Below are positions 8,889 to 18,830 of a stretch of DNA of 64,000 bases, one piece after another. Both the position numbers and the translations under genes were made by a program. A model generated the notes under the pieces. That model saw nothing but the letters and a program-made list of their open reading frames with translations, did not search any database and was not told where the DNA came from. How positions within the stretch are numbered: the first letter of the stretch is position 1; each line of letters opens with the position of its first letter. The DNA comes from JAHBVL01 sp964461025 (GTDB lineage: Bacteria > Chloroflexota > Chloroflexia > Thermomicrobiales > UBA6265), in NCBI GenBank assembly GCA_964461025.1, contig CAYWSE010000001.1, forward strand, positions 1 to 64,000, in the 5' to 3' direction.

Positions 8889-9042
8889 AGTGGCGGACCT
8901 GCACGTCGCTTCACTGCGTTCGCTTCGTGTCGCGAAGCCACAACCGCCGCATAGAAGCAACAAGCCAGTCGTTCGTCACGCAACAAGAAACCGGCGCGGA
9001 CGCGAGGCAATCGCTGCCCCACGCCGCGCCGGTCAAAGCTCG

Positions 9043-12000
9043 CTACGCCTCGGGACTCGCCACCGGCGTCGCATCCACAGTCGCGCCGCCAATTACGAAC
9101 ACGCTCACTTCGCCGCTGCCTTCTTCACTGACGAAAATCACTCCGTCCAATCCCGCCGCCACAAAGGACGGCCAGGTCAGCTCATCCGGCGACCCGGCTG
9201 TACCACCCAGAATGCCGATCACCGATCCGTCCGCCGCATACACCACCACCTGATTGCTCAGGTAGTCAGCAACGATCAGATTGTCGTCCTCGTCCAACGA
9301 AATGCCCCATGGTCCGGCCAGACTCCCGGTCTCGATCCCGATGCCTCCCCACTGTTCGACAGGAGTCCCATCCGGCGCGAACACGTGAATACGTCCATTG
9401 CCGCCGTCAGCCACAAAGACAGAGCCTTGCGAACCGACAGCAACATCCACAGCCACGGAAAAGAGACCGTCATCTCCGCTACCGCCGCTTCCCCAGGACT
9501 CCAGCAATGACCCTTCCATGTCGTAAACGAGCACCATTGCATGTTCGAGACTGGCGACGAAAATCCGGTCGTTCACCTCATCGATCGCAAACCCGCCCGG
9601 CAATCCCATTTCTCCCGCCGCACCGCCCAGACTGGCCACGAATGTGCGATCGGCGGAGAACTTCTGGACGCGCTGATTGCCCGGATCGAGCACATAGATG
9701 CTGCCATCTGCGCCGATCTCCAAATCGCCGAGCACCCATCCGTCGGTCGGAGAATGAAACATGAACTCTCCGTCGCCAGAACCCGTCGATCCCCAGAACT
9801 CAATGAATGAGCCATCCGGTCCGAAAATGGCGATCCGGTCGTTCTCCGAGTCGATCACATACGTCGTGCCATCTTCGGCAACGGCGATCCCTTCCGGACG
9901 CGACAGCGGTTCCGGCGCCTGCAGGGTTCCGGCAAATCCGGCATAAGCCGAAACGTCTCCATCCACGTCTGCGGTCGATGGATACGGTTGAATCGTAAAC
10001 TCACCATTGAAGGGAGTGCCGTCGCCTTCAATCGCCATCACATCGGCATTTCCCGCCACAAACAGTGTCGTACCCCGAAATCCGATCAGCGTTGGCGTTC
10101 CGGCGCCTTTGGTAGAGAAGGTCTCAAATTCCCAGGCTTCTCCTCCCGACACTGGATCGAGCGCATGCAATACTCCATCATCGCTTTGCACATAGAGCAA
10201 GTCACCGGCCAGCAACAGCCCATGGACGACCGCCCCTTCCGTTTTATACGCCCATTTCGAAGCGCCCGACTGCGCATCGACGGCGTACACCCCGCCATCG
10301 AATGCTCCCGTCAGGAAGAACATGCCGCTACTGGCCGCGGAGGTTGTGCCCCACATCGCATGGAACGGAATCCGCCAGAGCTCCTCTCCGCTTGCCGCGT
10401 CCAACCCGATGTAGGCGCCGGCACTATTATCGGGATTAGAGATCCCAAAGAGCACAACCCCGTCCGACACGACGGGCGTCGCGAAGGTCGTGTATCCCTC
10501 ATCGGCCTCGAAATGCCACACTTCCTCGCCACTCGCGGCATCGACGGCCACCATCGTCGCCGGTCCTGCCGGCTCACCAAGACCACGCAGACCGTCAAAG
10601 AGCTTGTCGACCGGTTGATAGAGAATGCCATCAGCATAGGAAAGCTGGGCGCTGGCGCCGCCTTCCGTGTCGAACCGCCACACTTCCTCACCGCTCATCG
10701 CATCGACCGCATAGATGCCACCCCACGGCCCGCCATTCACGTAGATCACGCCATCCACGAACAACGGCGTAGAATCGATGGCATTCTGGAGTGGATCGGA
10801 AGCGGGATCGGGTTCCTCCATCTGATAGCGCCAGAGCTCCTCACCGCTGGCTGCATCGAGCGCCCACAAACCCTCTCCGTAAGTCCCCAGGTAGAGCACT
10901 CCGTCCTGCAGCATCACCCCTGAACCCGAACCAGGCCGCTGGATGCTCCACAACGATGCGCCCGTCGCGCTGTCCAGTGCCTCGACCGTCGTGAATGTCG
11001 AGAGAAAGAGCACACCGTCACTGGCTACAGGCGGGCCATAGATCAAATCACTCGCCTGCGCTTGCCAAACCGAGCCCGGTACACCCTGAACACCGGCTTC
11101 GCCTGTCTCTCCGGTCCGCGCCACGTTGCCGAATGGCATTGCCGATCCAGCGACCGCCGCAGGATCGACCGCCACAGGCGAGGCAACCGGGGCGCCCGCT
11201 GCGAACGCCTCATCATCGGCAACCTCCAGCTCGATGACGGGCGTACCGTCGCTCCATTCCCCCATAAATCGCTGTTCTGGGGTGTCGCCGAGCGCCACTT
11301 CGCAGAACTCTCCGGCGAACGTGCACGAAAACAGCGCCGACGACAGCTTCCAGAGAGCGAACCAGTCGGCCGCGTCAACTTCGTTGTAGGGGACCTCGTG
11401 CCATGCTCTGATCGGCGGCTCACCGTGGTTGTCCGTCTGCATCGTCACGAAATCACGGTCTTCCTCCGGAAGTGATTGCATGAGTGCATAGACATCCCTC
11501 GGCATCTGAACGCCGACCGCGCCATCCTGCCCATACGCGAGCATCACATGCTTCATGCCTTCCGGGAAAACCGGGTCGGTGGGAGCCTCGACGCAAAAGC
11601 CAGGTCCCACGCAGGGCGCCGTGATGAACAGCGCATCGGGCACCGGCAGACCGGCTTCTGCGGCAGTGGAGGCATAGAGAATCGCCGGAACGCTCCCGTA
11701 TGAGTACGCCACCACGGCAAACTGCTCCAGATCGATCGCCGCATGACCCGGTTTCGCCAGTTCGTCGAGCGCCTGCTGCAGGAGAACAGGGATATCTTCG
11801 AGAACCGTATCTACATGGTAGACGGGCGCAATCACCACATATCCCTGCTGGGTGAGGTGCGTCATCCAAGCCGCCACTTCTTCCGGCGTGGGATAGTTCT
11901 CGATGCCGCAGCATCCGCTCAGATAGAGGATGACCGGGAATGGCCCCGCCGCGACCGGCGTTCCGCCGTCTTCACCGGAAACCGGCTCCCATAACCAGAA

Positions 12001-12198
12001 TCCTCCCGGCTCCTCGCCATAATGCGTCATGGTCGCGTCGGCGAATGGCGATTCCTTGCCGCCGGGTCCCGTTTCAGGTTGTTCGGGTTGTGCCGGGGGT
12101 GTCGATGGAGTCGCCTCCTGCGCGACGGCTGTCAGCGACGTCGCCGCCAAAACGAAGATCAGCAGAAAGAGTCCCAGATATCGACCAAGTGCAGGCAC
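9043..12198 (-). CDS. Exported alpha/beta hydrolase fused to PQQ-type and NHL beta-propellers
   Basis: A 1051-residue exported protein. The GTG at 12198 is chosen because AAGGAG lies 6 nt upstream; it directly precedes a Sec signal (hydrophobic core GLFLLIFVLAATSL, then TAVAQ). Residues of about 50-350 form an alpha/beta hydrolase of the dienelactone hydrolase/PAF-acetylhydrolase style: strand and oxyanion region ILYLSGCCG, and nucleophile elbow AYSYGS with Ser about 166 (A-x-S-x-G instead of G-x-S-x-G). Four extra Cys suggest disulfides. Residues of about 370-770 are PQQ-like propeller repeats (many copies of A-x-D-A-x-S-G-E-E-x-W). Residues of about 780-1040 are NHL repeats (G-I-A-V-x-x-x-G-x-x-Y-V-x-D). 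A shorter paralogue with only the NHL part is at 36418. The substrate is unknown. The propellers may bind substrate or surface glycans. Confidence 0.85.
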   Translation of the reverse strand: MPALGRYLGLFLLIFVLAATSLTAVAQEATPSTPPAQPEQPETGPGGKESPFADATMTHYGEEPGGFWLWEPVSGEDGGTPVAAGPFPVILYLSGCCGIENYPTPEEVAAWMTHLTQQGYVVIAPVYHVDTVLEDIPVLLQQALDELAKPGHAAIDLEQFAVVAYSYGSVPAILYASTAAEAGLPVPDALFITAPCVGPGFCVEAPTDPVFPEGMKHVMLAYGQDGAVGVQMPRDVYALMQSLPEEDRDFVTMQTDNHGEPPIRAWHEVPYNEVDAADWFALWKLSSALFSCTFAGEFCEVALGDTPEQRFMGEWSDGTPVIELEVADDEAFAAGAPVASPVAVDPAAVAGSAMPFGNVARTGETGEAGVQGVPGSVWQAQASDLIYGPPVASDGVLFLSTFTTVEALDSATGASLWSIQRPGSGSGVMLQDGVLYLGTYGEGLWALDAASGEELWRYQMEEPDPASDPLQNAIDSTPLFVDGVIYVNGGPWGGIYAVDAMSGEEVWRFDTEGGASAQLSYADGILYQPVDKLFDGLRGLGEPAGPATMVAVDAASGEEVWHFEADEGYTTFATPVVSDGVVLFGISNPDNSAGAYIGLDAASGEELWRIPFHAMWGTTSAASSGMFFLTGAFDGGVYAVDAQSGASKWAYKTEGAVVHGLLLAGDLLYVQSDDGVLHALDPVSGGEAWEFETFSTKGAGTPTLIGFRGTTLFVAGNADVMAIEGDGTPFNGEFTIQPYPSTADVDGDVSAYAGFAGTLQAPEPLSRPEGIAVAEDGTTYVIDSENDRIAIFGPDGSFIEFWGSTGSGDGEFMFHSPTDGWVLGDLEIGADGSIYVLDPGNQRVQKFSADRTFVASLGGAAGEMGLPGGFAIDEVNDRIFVASLEHAMVLVYDMEGSLLESWGSGGSGDDGLFSVAVDVAVGSQGSVFVADGGNGRIHVFAPDGTPVEQWGGIGIETGSLAGPWGISLDEDDNLIVADYLSNQVVVYAADGSVIGILGGTAGSPDELTWPSFVAAGLDGVIFVSEEGSGEVSVFVIGGATVDATPVASPEA

Positions 12199-12372
12199 TG
12201 TGCTCTCCTTGCCGCAAAACCAACCTGCCAATGCTTCGAGGTCGACGCAGCTTCACCGCTCGACCCTTGAATGCAGACAGTCTTCACTTCTATAAACGGC
12301 ATTGCGCGCAAAGTGTGACGAGCCGCGCACGAAACCTGCGACGCGGAACGCGCCAGGGGAGGCCGCGAACCG

Positions 12373-13545
12373 CTACGCCGCCAACCGCTTCATCACCTCG
12401 TACAGGTTGTTCTTCTCCTCGAAGCCAACCCCCGGCGCCTGCGGCAAGCCCACATACCCATCCTCCACCCTGATGCCATCTGCAAACCCACCGAACGGCT
12501 GGAACACCCCCGGATACGACTCATTCCCGCCCAGCCCCAGCCCGGCCGCCATGTTCAGCGACATCTGATGCCCGCCATGCGGCGCCACCTGCCTCGCCGA
12601 CCACCCCAGCTCGGCCATCATCTCCAGCGTTCGCAGATACTCGACCAATCCATATGACAGCGCGCAGTCGAACTGCAAAATGTCCCGCTCCGGCCGCATA
12701 CCCGCATAGCGGATCAAATTCCGCGCATCTTGCATCGAAAAGAGATTCTCGCCCGTCGCCATCGGATGCTCGTAGTGATTCGCCAGCTCCGCCTGCAGGG
12801 CGTAGTCGAGCGGATCACCGGCCTCCTCGTACCAACGCAAACCGTACGGCTGAAGCGCCTCGGCATAGGCGATCGCCGTTGCCAGATCGAACCGGCCATT
12901 GGCATCGACGCAAACGTTCGCCCCCGATCCCGCGACCGCGATCACCGCTTCGATCCGTTCGAGGTCCTCTTTCAATGAAGCTCCGCCGATCTTCAGCTTG
13001 ACATCGGCATAGCCCAGATCGAGATACCCCCGCATCTCGTCCTGCAACGACTCGATCCCCTTACCCGGCTGGTAATACCCTCCGGCGGCATAAACCCACA
13101 CGCGCTCTTCTGCCTGACCATTCCGGTAGCGATCGGCCAGCAACCGCCACAACGGCACCCCCTCGATCTTCGCCACGGCATCCCACAGCGCCATATCCAG
13201 CGTGCCGACCGCCACCGACCGCTCGCCATGCCCACCCGGTTTTTCGCCGGTCATCATGATCTGCCAGAGCTTGTGGGGATCGAGGTTCGTTTGATCGTCG
13301 GACAGCGTCGCCGCCACCGGGGCCGTCATGATGCGCGGGATGAAACGCTCCGCCAGCAACCCGGTTGGCGCATAGCGGCCATTCGAATTGAACCCGAATC
13401 CGACAACCGGTTTGCCGTCCCGCACGACATCGGTGACCACCGCCACCACCGCCGCCGTCATCGTGCTGAAGTCGATATACGCATTGCGAATCGACGACCT
13501 GATCGGCTCCGCCGCCTGCCTGATTTCTACGATCCGCATTCCCAT
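12373..13545 (-). CDS. D-tartrate dehydratase-type enolase superfamily enzyme
   Basis: A 390-residue enzyme of the mandelate racemase/enolase superfamily, matching the D(-)-tartrate dehydratase group (D-tartrate to oxaloacetate, EC 4.2.1.81) best from memory. Visible active-site elements are K102 in a GEKPGGHGERS loop, the K183-x-K185 base pair, metal ligands D214 (DANGRFD), E240 (WYEEAGDP) and E266 (GENLFS), and H323 in APHGGHQMSL. The order and spacing agree with the Bradyrhizobium enzyme within one residue. AAGGAG lies just upstream; the second Met (13539) has better spacing than the first. The enzyme is cytoplasmic. The neighbours (exported hydrolase downstream, PaiB-like gene upstream) do not form an obvious tartrate operon, so the physiological substrate could be another sugar acid. 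Confidence 0.85.
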   Translation of the reverse strand: MGMRIVEIRQAAEPIRSSIRNAYIDFSTMTAAVVAVVTDVVRDGKPVVGFGFNSNGRYAPTGLLAERFIPRIMTAPVAATLSDDQTNLDPHKLWQIMMTGEKPGGHGERSVAVGTLDMALWDAVAKIEGVPLWRLLADRYRNGQAEERVWVYAAGGYYQPGKGIESLQDEMRGYLDLGYADVKLKIGGASLKEDLERIEAVIAVAGSGANVCVDANGRFDLATAIAYAEALQPYGLRWYEEAGDPLDYALQAELANHYEHPMATGENLFSMQDARNLIRYAGMRPERDILQFDCALSYGLVEYLRTLEMMAELGWSARQVAPHGGHQMSLNMAAGLGLGGNESYPGVFQPFGGFADGIRVEDGYVGLPQAPGVGFEEKNNLYEVMKRLAA

Positions 13546-13620
13546 TCACTCCTTGCTTTCGGTAATTCACAGCAGTCCGAATATGGCTCGCCAGCACGAG
13601 TGCAGCAAGAAAACGAACTT

Positions 13621-13695
13621 GTCATCCTGAGCGGAACGGAGCGCCAGCGGAGTGCAGTCGAAGGATCTCCCGCCGCAGCGGCAAGCCTCCGACAT
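13621..13695. repeat. Dispersed intergenic repeat, copy 1
   Basis: It begins GTCATCCTGAGCGGAACGGA and ends with a GGATCTCCCGCCGC block and a CCTCCGAC end. It is related to 42083-42133, which has the same beginning and end but a shorter middle. It lies between two minus-strand genes. Similar 'GTCATTCTGAGCG...GAATCT' repeats are common in many soil bacterial genomes (from memory). Confidence 0.65.
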
Positions 13696-13808
13696 CCTCG
13701 ATCGAATCGCTCCAGCCGCTTTCCAGGATAGGCGTCCGTGCAGATCTCTTTCACCGCAGCGTCTGATTCTACGCGCGAATCAGGAATCCCGGAAACGCAT
13801 TCCCTGTC

Positions 13809-14456
13809 TCAGGAGCCTGGTCGCATCCGCTCGATCAGGTCTGCCATCTTCGCCGCCCCGGCGCCGCGTTCGGCCCGCAGTCCATCCGCCGCACCCTTCG
13901 CATCGGCATCCGGCCGGTTCTGACTCGCCTTGAACTTGCCGGTCATCTTCTCGATCGGGATTTCGATACCAACGATCGACTCCAGCATCTGCTCCGTATA
14001 CTCGCGCGGCGCGTCGGCCATCTTCCACGGCGTTTCCCGGTTCGCTTCCATCATCTTCGTCAGCTTCCCCGCCTGACCCCGAATCCAGCGCACATCATCG
14101 TGAATCACCAGCGGTCCCGACACATGCACGACGGCGTAATTCCATGTCGGAACGACTTCGTGCGTTGTCCGCTTCGTCTCATACCAGGTCGGTGTGATGT
14201 AGGCATCGATCGATTGAAAAACCACCAGCGCGCCACGGGCAGGATCGTGGTCCCGCCACACGGCGTTGTTCCTCGCAACATGCGCGATCAGCCGCTCTCC
14301 CGCCGAATCAGTCGCTGCTTCATAAATGAAAGGCACATGATTCGCGGTCAACCCCTCACGGCCCAGCGTGATCAGCATCCCAAGCGGAAACGCATGGATC
14401 AACTCCCGCATCGCCTCCAAATCGTCAACCGCAAAATGCTCAGGCAGATACACCAT
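13809..14456 (-). CDS. PaiB-like FMN-binding negative transcriptional regulator
   Basis: A 215-residue protein of the PaiB family (flavin-reductase-like split-barrel fold). Family landmarks are an MVYLPEHF start, the FPLGMLIT strand, a LTANHVPF motif, AHVARNNAVW, SIDAYITPTWYETK, VPTWNYAVVHVSG and a late KFKASQNRP motif. In Bacillus PaiB is associated with repression of sporulation and protease genes. In most other bacteria the role is untested and FMN binding is the safer inference. The C-terminal 30 residues (Ala/Gly-rich) extend beyond the usual length. It is probably monocistronic; 263 bp separate it from the tartrate-dehydratase-like gene. Confidence 0.88.
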   Translation of the reverse strand: MVYLPEHFAVDDLEAMRELIHAFPLGMLITLGREGLTANHVPFIYEAATDSAGERLIAHVARNNAVWRDHDPARGALVVFQSIDAYITPTWYETKRTTHEVVPTWNYAVVHVSGPLVIHDDVRWIRGQAGKLTKMMEANRETPWKMADAPREYTEQMLESIVGIEIPIEKMTGKFKASQNRPDADAKGAADGLRAERGAGAAKMADLIERMRPGS

Positions 14457-14525
14457 GCGCCATCTCCTATCACTGCCAATCTTACCGAATCAAGAACTCT
14501 CTCCCGACCGCCCTACTGCAATTAA

Positions 14526-14795
14526 TGTGGGCCGCAGCGCTCTGGCGGAGATGCCACTTACGTAGGCTCCGGCGCTCTGGCGAAGATGCCACTTACGTAG
14601 GCTCCGGCGCTCTGCCGGAGATGCCACCTTCGTAGGCTCCGGCGCTCCGCCGGAGATGCCACCTACGTAGGCTCCGGCGCTCTGCCGGAGATGCCACCTT
14701 CGTAGGCTCCGGCGCTCTGCCGGAGATACCCCCTACGTAGGCTCCGGCGCTCTGCCGGAGATGCCACCTACGTAGGCTCCGGCGCTCTGCCGGAG
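14526..14795. repeat. 35-bp tandem hairpin array (about 7.7 units)
   Basis: Units begin at 14526 (degenerate), 14561, 14596, 14631, 14666, 14701, 14736 and 14771 (truncated). Each starts CGTAGG and contains a perfect hairpin, CTCCGGC-GCTCT-GCCGGAG (one copy has GCTCC in the loop), then a GATGCCACCT-like tail. There are no unique spacers. The period is not a multiple of three, so this is not coding. It lies in the divergent region between paiB-like and glnA. Two related units occur at 42027-42080. Confidence 0.9.
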
Positions 14796-14950
14796 CGATC
14801 GGCCGGAGGCCGATAAAATCCCCCATCGACAACCCCGTTCGCGCTCTCCGCACACTCATCCGATGCGCGCTTGCATCCCTGCGAGCCGCCCACCGGCAGA
14901 GCACCGGAGGCTACGACCGCCCGAACAGCCCGCCAGAGGATGACATCCCC

Positions 14951-15037
14951 CGGACTCCGGACCTACGACCTAAGACCTACGCAAACCGTGCACTCCTATT
15001 GCCCTTTGCCTATTGCCTATTGCCTCTTACCCATTGC
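14951..15037. repeat. Two heptanucleotide repeat blocks upstream of glnA
   Basis: 14951-14978 holds four units (CGGACTC, CGGACCT, ACGACCT, AAGACCT). 14996-15037 holds six units (CTATTGC, CCTTTGC, CTATTGC, CTATTGC, CTCTTAC, CCATTGC). The second class resembles the block at 33766-33793 after rotation (TGCCYAK). Both lie about 200-280 bp upstream of the glnA start. Confidence 0.8.
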
Positions 15038-15233
15038 CCCCGTAGTGCCCCCTGCACGACATCCCCTCGCCATCTGTGCACTTCGCCCAAATTCCAATCG
15101 TGACATCTTTCACAATGCACGATGACGCACAACCGCCATTCCCGTATTGTTCTCTGTTGTGAAGTCGCATCGTGCGAATTCCACAAGAACGGATGGCGGT
15201 CGGCACACGTGCTCGACCTGAGGAGAGGGACCA

Positions 15234-16655
<1,422 letters not shown>

Positions 16656-16676
16656 CGGCTTCGTTTCAGCGATCTC

Positions 16677-16706
16677 TGAAGCTCGCCAGCATGCTGGCGA
16701 GCTTCA
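16677..16706. terminator. 30-bp perfect palindrome between the two synthetase genes
   Basis: TGAAGCTCGCCAGCA and its exact complement form a stem with almost no loop. It begins 22 bp after the glnA stop and is followed only by a weak T-containing stretch. It could attenuate or terminate transcription, or bind a dimeric protein. Confidence 0.6.
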
Positions 16707-16784
16707 TGTTGTACTGACGGATACAGATTTTCTGGCGTGGAGACCATTGAGGCTCTCCCGTTTTGAACCCCATAGGAGTCATCC

Positions 16785-18158
16785 ATGACAACCTCCGTAA
16801 CTCGTGAGACGATCCTCGGCCCCGCCCCAGGCAAGGACGAAATCCTCGCTCGTGTCGAAGCGGACGGCATTCAGTTCATCAATTTGCAGTTCTCCGACGT
16901 TATGGGCATGGTCAAGAGCGTCACCATTCCCTCCGGTGTCTTCGAACATGTCATCGAAGGTGGTCAGTGGATCGACGGCTCATCGATCGCCGGGTTCACC
17001 CGCATCGCCGAATCGGACATGTTCCTCATTCCCGATCTCTCGACCTACGCCGTCATCCCCTGGGAAATGGACACCTTCCCCACCGCCCGCGTCATTTGCT
17101 GGGTCTTCAATCCAAATGGCGATTCCTTTCCCGGCGATCCCCGCGCCGTCCTCTATCGCCAGCTCGAGCGCCTTGCCGACCATGGCTATCTCTACAAAAC
17201 CGGCCCCGAGCTCGAGTTCTTTCTCTTCGAGCGAGACGGCGACGCCATCGCCCCTCTGCCCCACGACCGCGGCAGCTATTTCGATTTCTCCACCGATCCG
17301 GCTTCGGTCATCCGCAAGGAAATGGTGCTCGCCCTCGAAAAGATGGGCATGGATGTCGAAGCCAGTCACCACGAAGTCGCTCCCGGCCAGCATGAAATCG
17401 ACTTCGAATATGGCGACGCCCTGGCCACCGCCGACCGCGCCGTCACCTTCAAGTACGTGCTCAAAGCCATTGCCCAGCTGAATGGTCTGCACGCGACCTT
17501 CATGCCCAAACCGCTCGAAGGCATCAACGGATCCGGAATGCACGTCCATCAGAGCTTCACCGGGATCGCCGACGGTAAGAACGCCTTCGTCGATACCAGC
17601 GATCCCTACGGTCTCTCCGCCATCGCCAAGCAATTCATCGCCGGCCAGCTCTATCACGCCCGCGGTCTCTCCGCGGTGATGGCGCCGCTCGTCAATTCCT
17701 ACCGCCGTCTCGTTCCCGGCTACGAAGCGCCGGTCTACGTCTCCTGGGCTCGCACCAACCGTTCGGCGTTGCTCCGCGTTCCTTCGATCCGCGGCGGGCA
17801 CACCGCAGCGACCCGCCTTGAGCTCCGCTGCCCCGACCCCTCCTGCAACCCGTATCTCGCCTTCGCGGCCATGCTCGCCTGCGGTCTCGATGGCATCGAA
17901 AACGACCTTCCTCTCCCCGAACCGGTCGAGGAAAACCTCTATCACTTCACCGACGACGATCTCCGCCGTCGCAACATCCCCACCCTCCCCGCCACCCTCG
18001 GCGAGGCCGTCGAGGAAATGGAGAAGGACGACGTCGTCCGCGAAGCCCTCGGCGACCACGTCTTCGAGCGCCTCATCGAAGCCCAGCGCTCCGAATGGAA
18101 CGCCTTCCGCCTCCACGTCTCCCAGTGGGAACGGGATCGGTACTTAGAGGTGTATTAG
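16785..18158 (+). CDS. Second glutamine synthetase (GSI-alpha-like)
   Basis: A 457-residue paralogue of the gene before it. Shared motifs: DGSSIAGFTRI, KTGPELEFFLF, SHHEVAPGQHEIDF, FMPKPLEGINGSGMHVHQS, NSYRRLVPGYEAPVYVSW and RLELRCPDPSCNPYLAFAA. The segment equivalent to the adenylylation loop (NLYHFTDDDLRRRN) and the shorter length fit GSI-alpha enzymes, which are not adenylylated and are instead feedback inhibited. Because some members of this group act on other amines (gamma-glutamyl-polyamine synthetase), the substrate is less certain than for glnA. A perfect terminator follows. A decayed piece of the DDDLRRRN region reappears at 24198-24235. Confidence 0.92.
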   Translation: MTTSVTRETILGPAPGKDEILARVEADGIQFINLQFSDVMGMVKSVTIPSGVFEHVIEGGQWIDGSSIAGFTRIAESDMFLIPDLSTYAVIPWEMDTFPTARVICWVFNPNGDSFPGDPRAVLYRQLERLADHGYLYKTGPELEFFLFERDGDAIAPLPHDRGSYFDFSTDPASVIRKEMVLALEKMGMDVEASHHEVAPGQHEIDFEYGDALATADRAVTFKYVLKAIAQLNGLHATFMPKPLEGINGSGMHVHQSFTGIADGKNAFVDTSDPYGLSAIAKQFIAGQLYHARGLSAVMAPLVNSYRRLVPGYEAPVYVSWARTNRSALLRVPSIRGGHTAATRLELRCPDPSCNPYLAFAAMLACGLDGIENDLPLPEPVEENLYHFTDDDLRRRNIPTLPATLGEAVEEMEKDDVVREALGDHVFERLIEAQRSEWNAFRLHVSQWERDRYLEVY

Positions 18159-18192
18159 GCGGTTAATACACGATTCAACGATTGATCCATTG

Positions 18193-18216
18193 CGCCGGAG
18201 GCAATTGCCTCCGGCG
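18193..18216 (+). terminator. Intrinsic terminator after the second synthetase
   Basis: Perfect 24-bp palindrome, CGCCGGAGGCAA and its complement, followed by TCTTCGTTCCTTGTT. It lies 34 bp after the stop codon. Confidence 0.85.
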
Positions 18217-18830
18217 TCTTCGTTCCTTGTTCACTTGCCACCAAACTCAAATTCATCCGCTTTATGAAGCTGGTTTACACCTTAAAGGGGCACTCTTCCG
18301 ATAACGGCCCTTATCGAATACGCTGGATTTGAACAATTCTTGTTCATGATGATCGAATCTAAGGCAGATGACTTCTCAGCGGCTTCAGTCGAAGGTCAAG
18401 TTTCGAGAGCCATGGTACATGCGACCGCAAAGCATTTCACTTTGGGCCGTTTGCTTCAAAATAGCTGACGCGACCGGCACCCTCACATGGATTAGGCGCA
18501 AGTCTGCCGTACGGGCGAGAGACAACCTGCCGAGTGCCGCCGAAGCGCTGGCGGTGGGCAGGTGGAAGGCCGAGGCATGGGTTGGTGACGATGGTGAGCA
18601 ACAAACTCAAGATGTGATCATTTGCCAGTCACTTCAAGCCGGTCTATGTGACGAGCCAAGGCTAGTTCGTTCGCCAAAACGGAACCAGACAAATGGGGCG
18701 GGTGCTGTATTCATCGACGCCCCATTTGCTTCTTGTCAGAGGAGACTTCATGCCCCCCTATCAACCATGCACCGAGACGGAATGTGGGCGATCACTCCAC
18801 CGTTGAAATCCAGAATCTCTAAAGACTGTC
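18217..18830. other. Left edge of the AT-richer island, no certain gene
   Basis: About 610 bp without a recognisable gene. Base composition shifts to AT-richer just after the terminator. A 40-codon frame at 18346-18468 (+) and a longer frame from 18368 (+) that runs antisense into the next gene show no features I recognise. It may hold decayed sequence from the insertion event. The hairpin at 18690-18728 is listed separately. Confidence 0.5.
18690..18728 (-). terminator. Hairpin terminator of the island's last gene
   Basis: Perfect 11-bp stem CAAATGGGGCG/CGCCCCATTTG with a 17-nt loop. It lies 103 bp past the stop of the minus-strand gene at 18831. On that strand it is followed by TCTGGTTCCGTTTTGG. 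Confidence 0.6.

Larger units (their letters stand above)
8726..9042. other. Gene-free stretch with two repeat elements
   Basis: No convincing gene was seen between the RHH promoter and the end of the large hydrolase gene. It holds a 24-bp repeat shared exactly with 61580-61603 (at 8782-8805) and a dispersed hairpin (8861-8888). Open frames here have no recognisable features. Confidence 0.6.

Noticed and set aside
9988..10923. 311-residue plus-strand frame
   Set aside because: Antisense to the hydrolase/propeller gene, with no signal, motif or ribosome site.
14526..14795. CRISPR array
   Set aside because: The 35-bp units follow each other directly with no unique spacers, and no cas gene is near.
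14593..14904. Protein encoded by the repeat array
   Set aside because: The period of 35 is not a multiple of three, so the frame shifts each unit; the apparent repeat peptide is an artefact.
16980..18116. 378-residue frame antisense to the second glutamine synthetase
   Set aside because: Caused by strong third-position GC bias; the sense strand encodes a clear enzyme.
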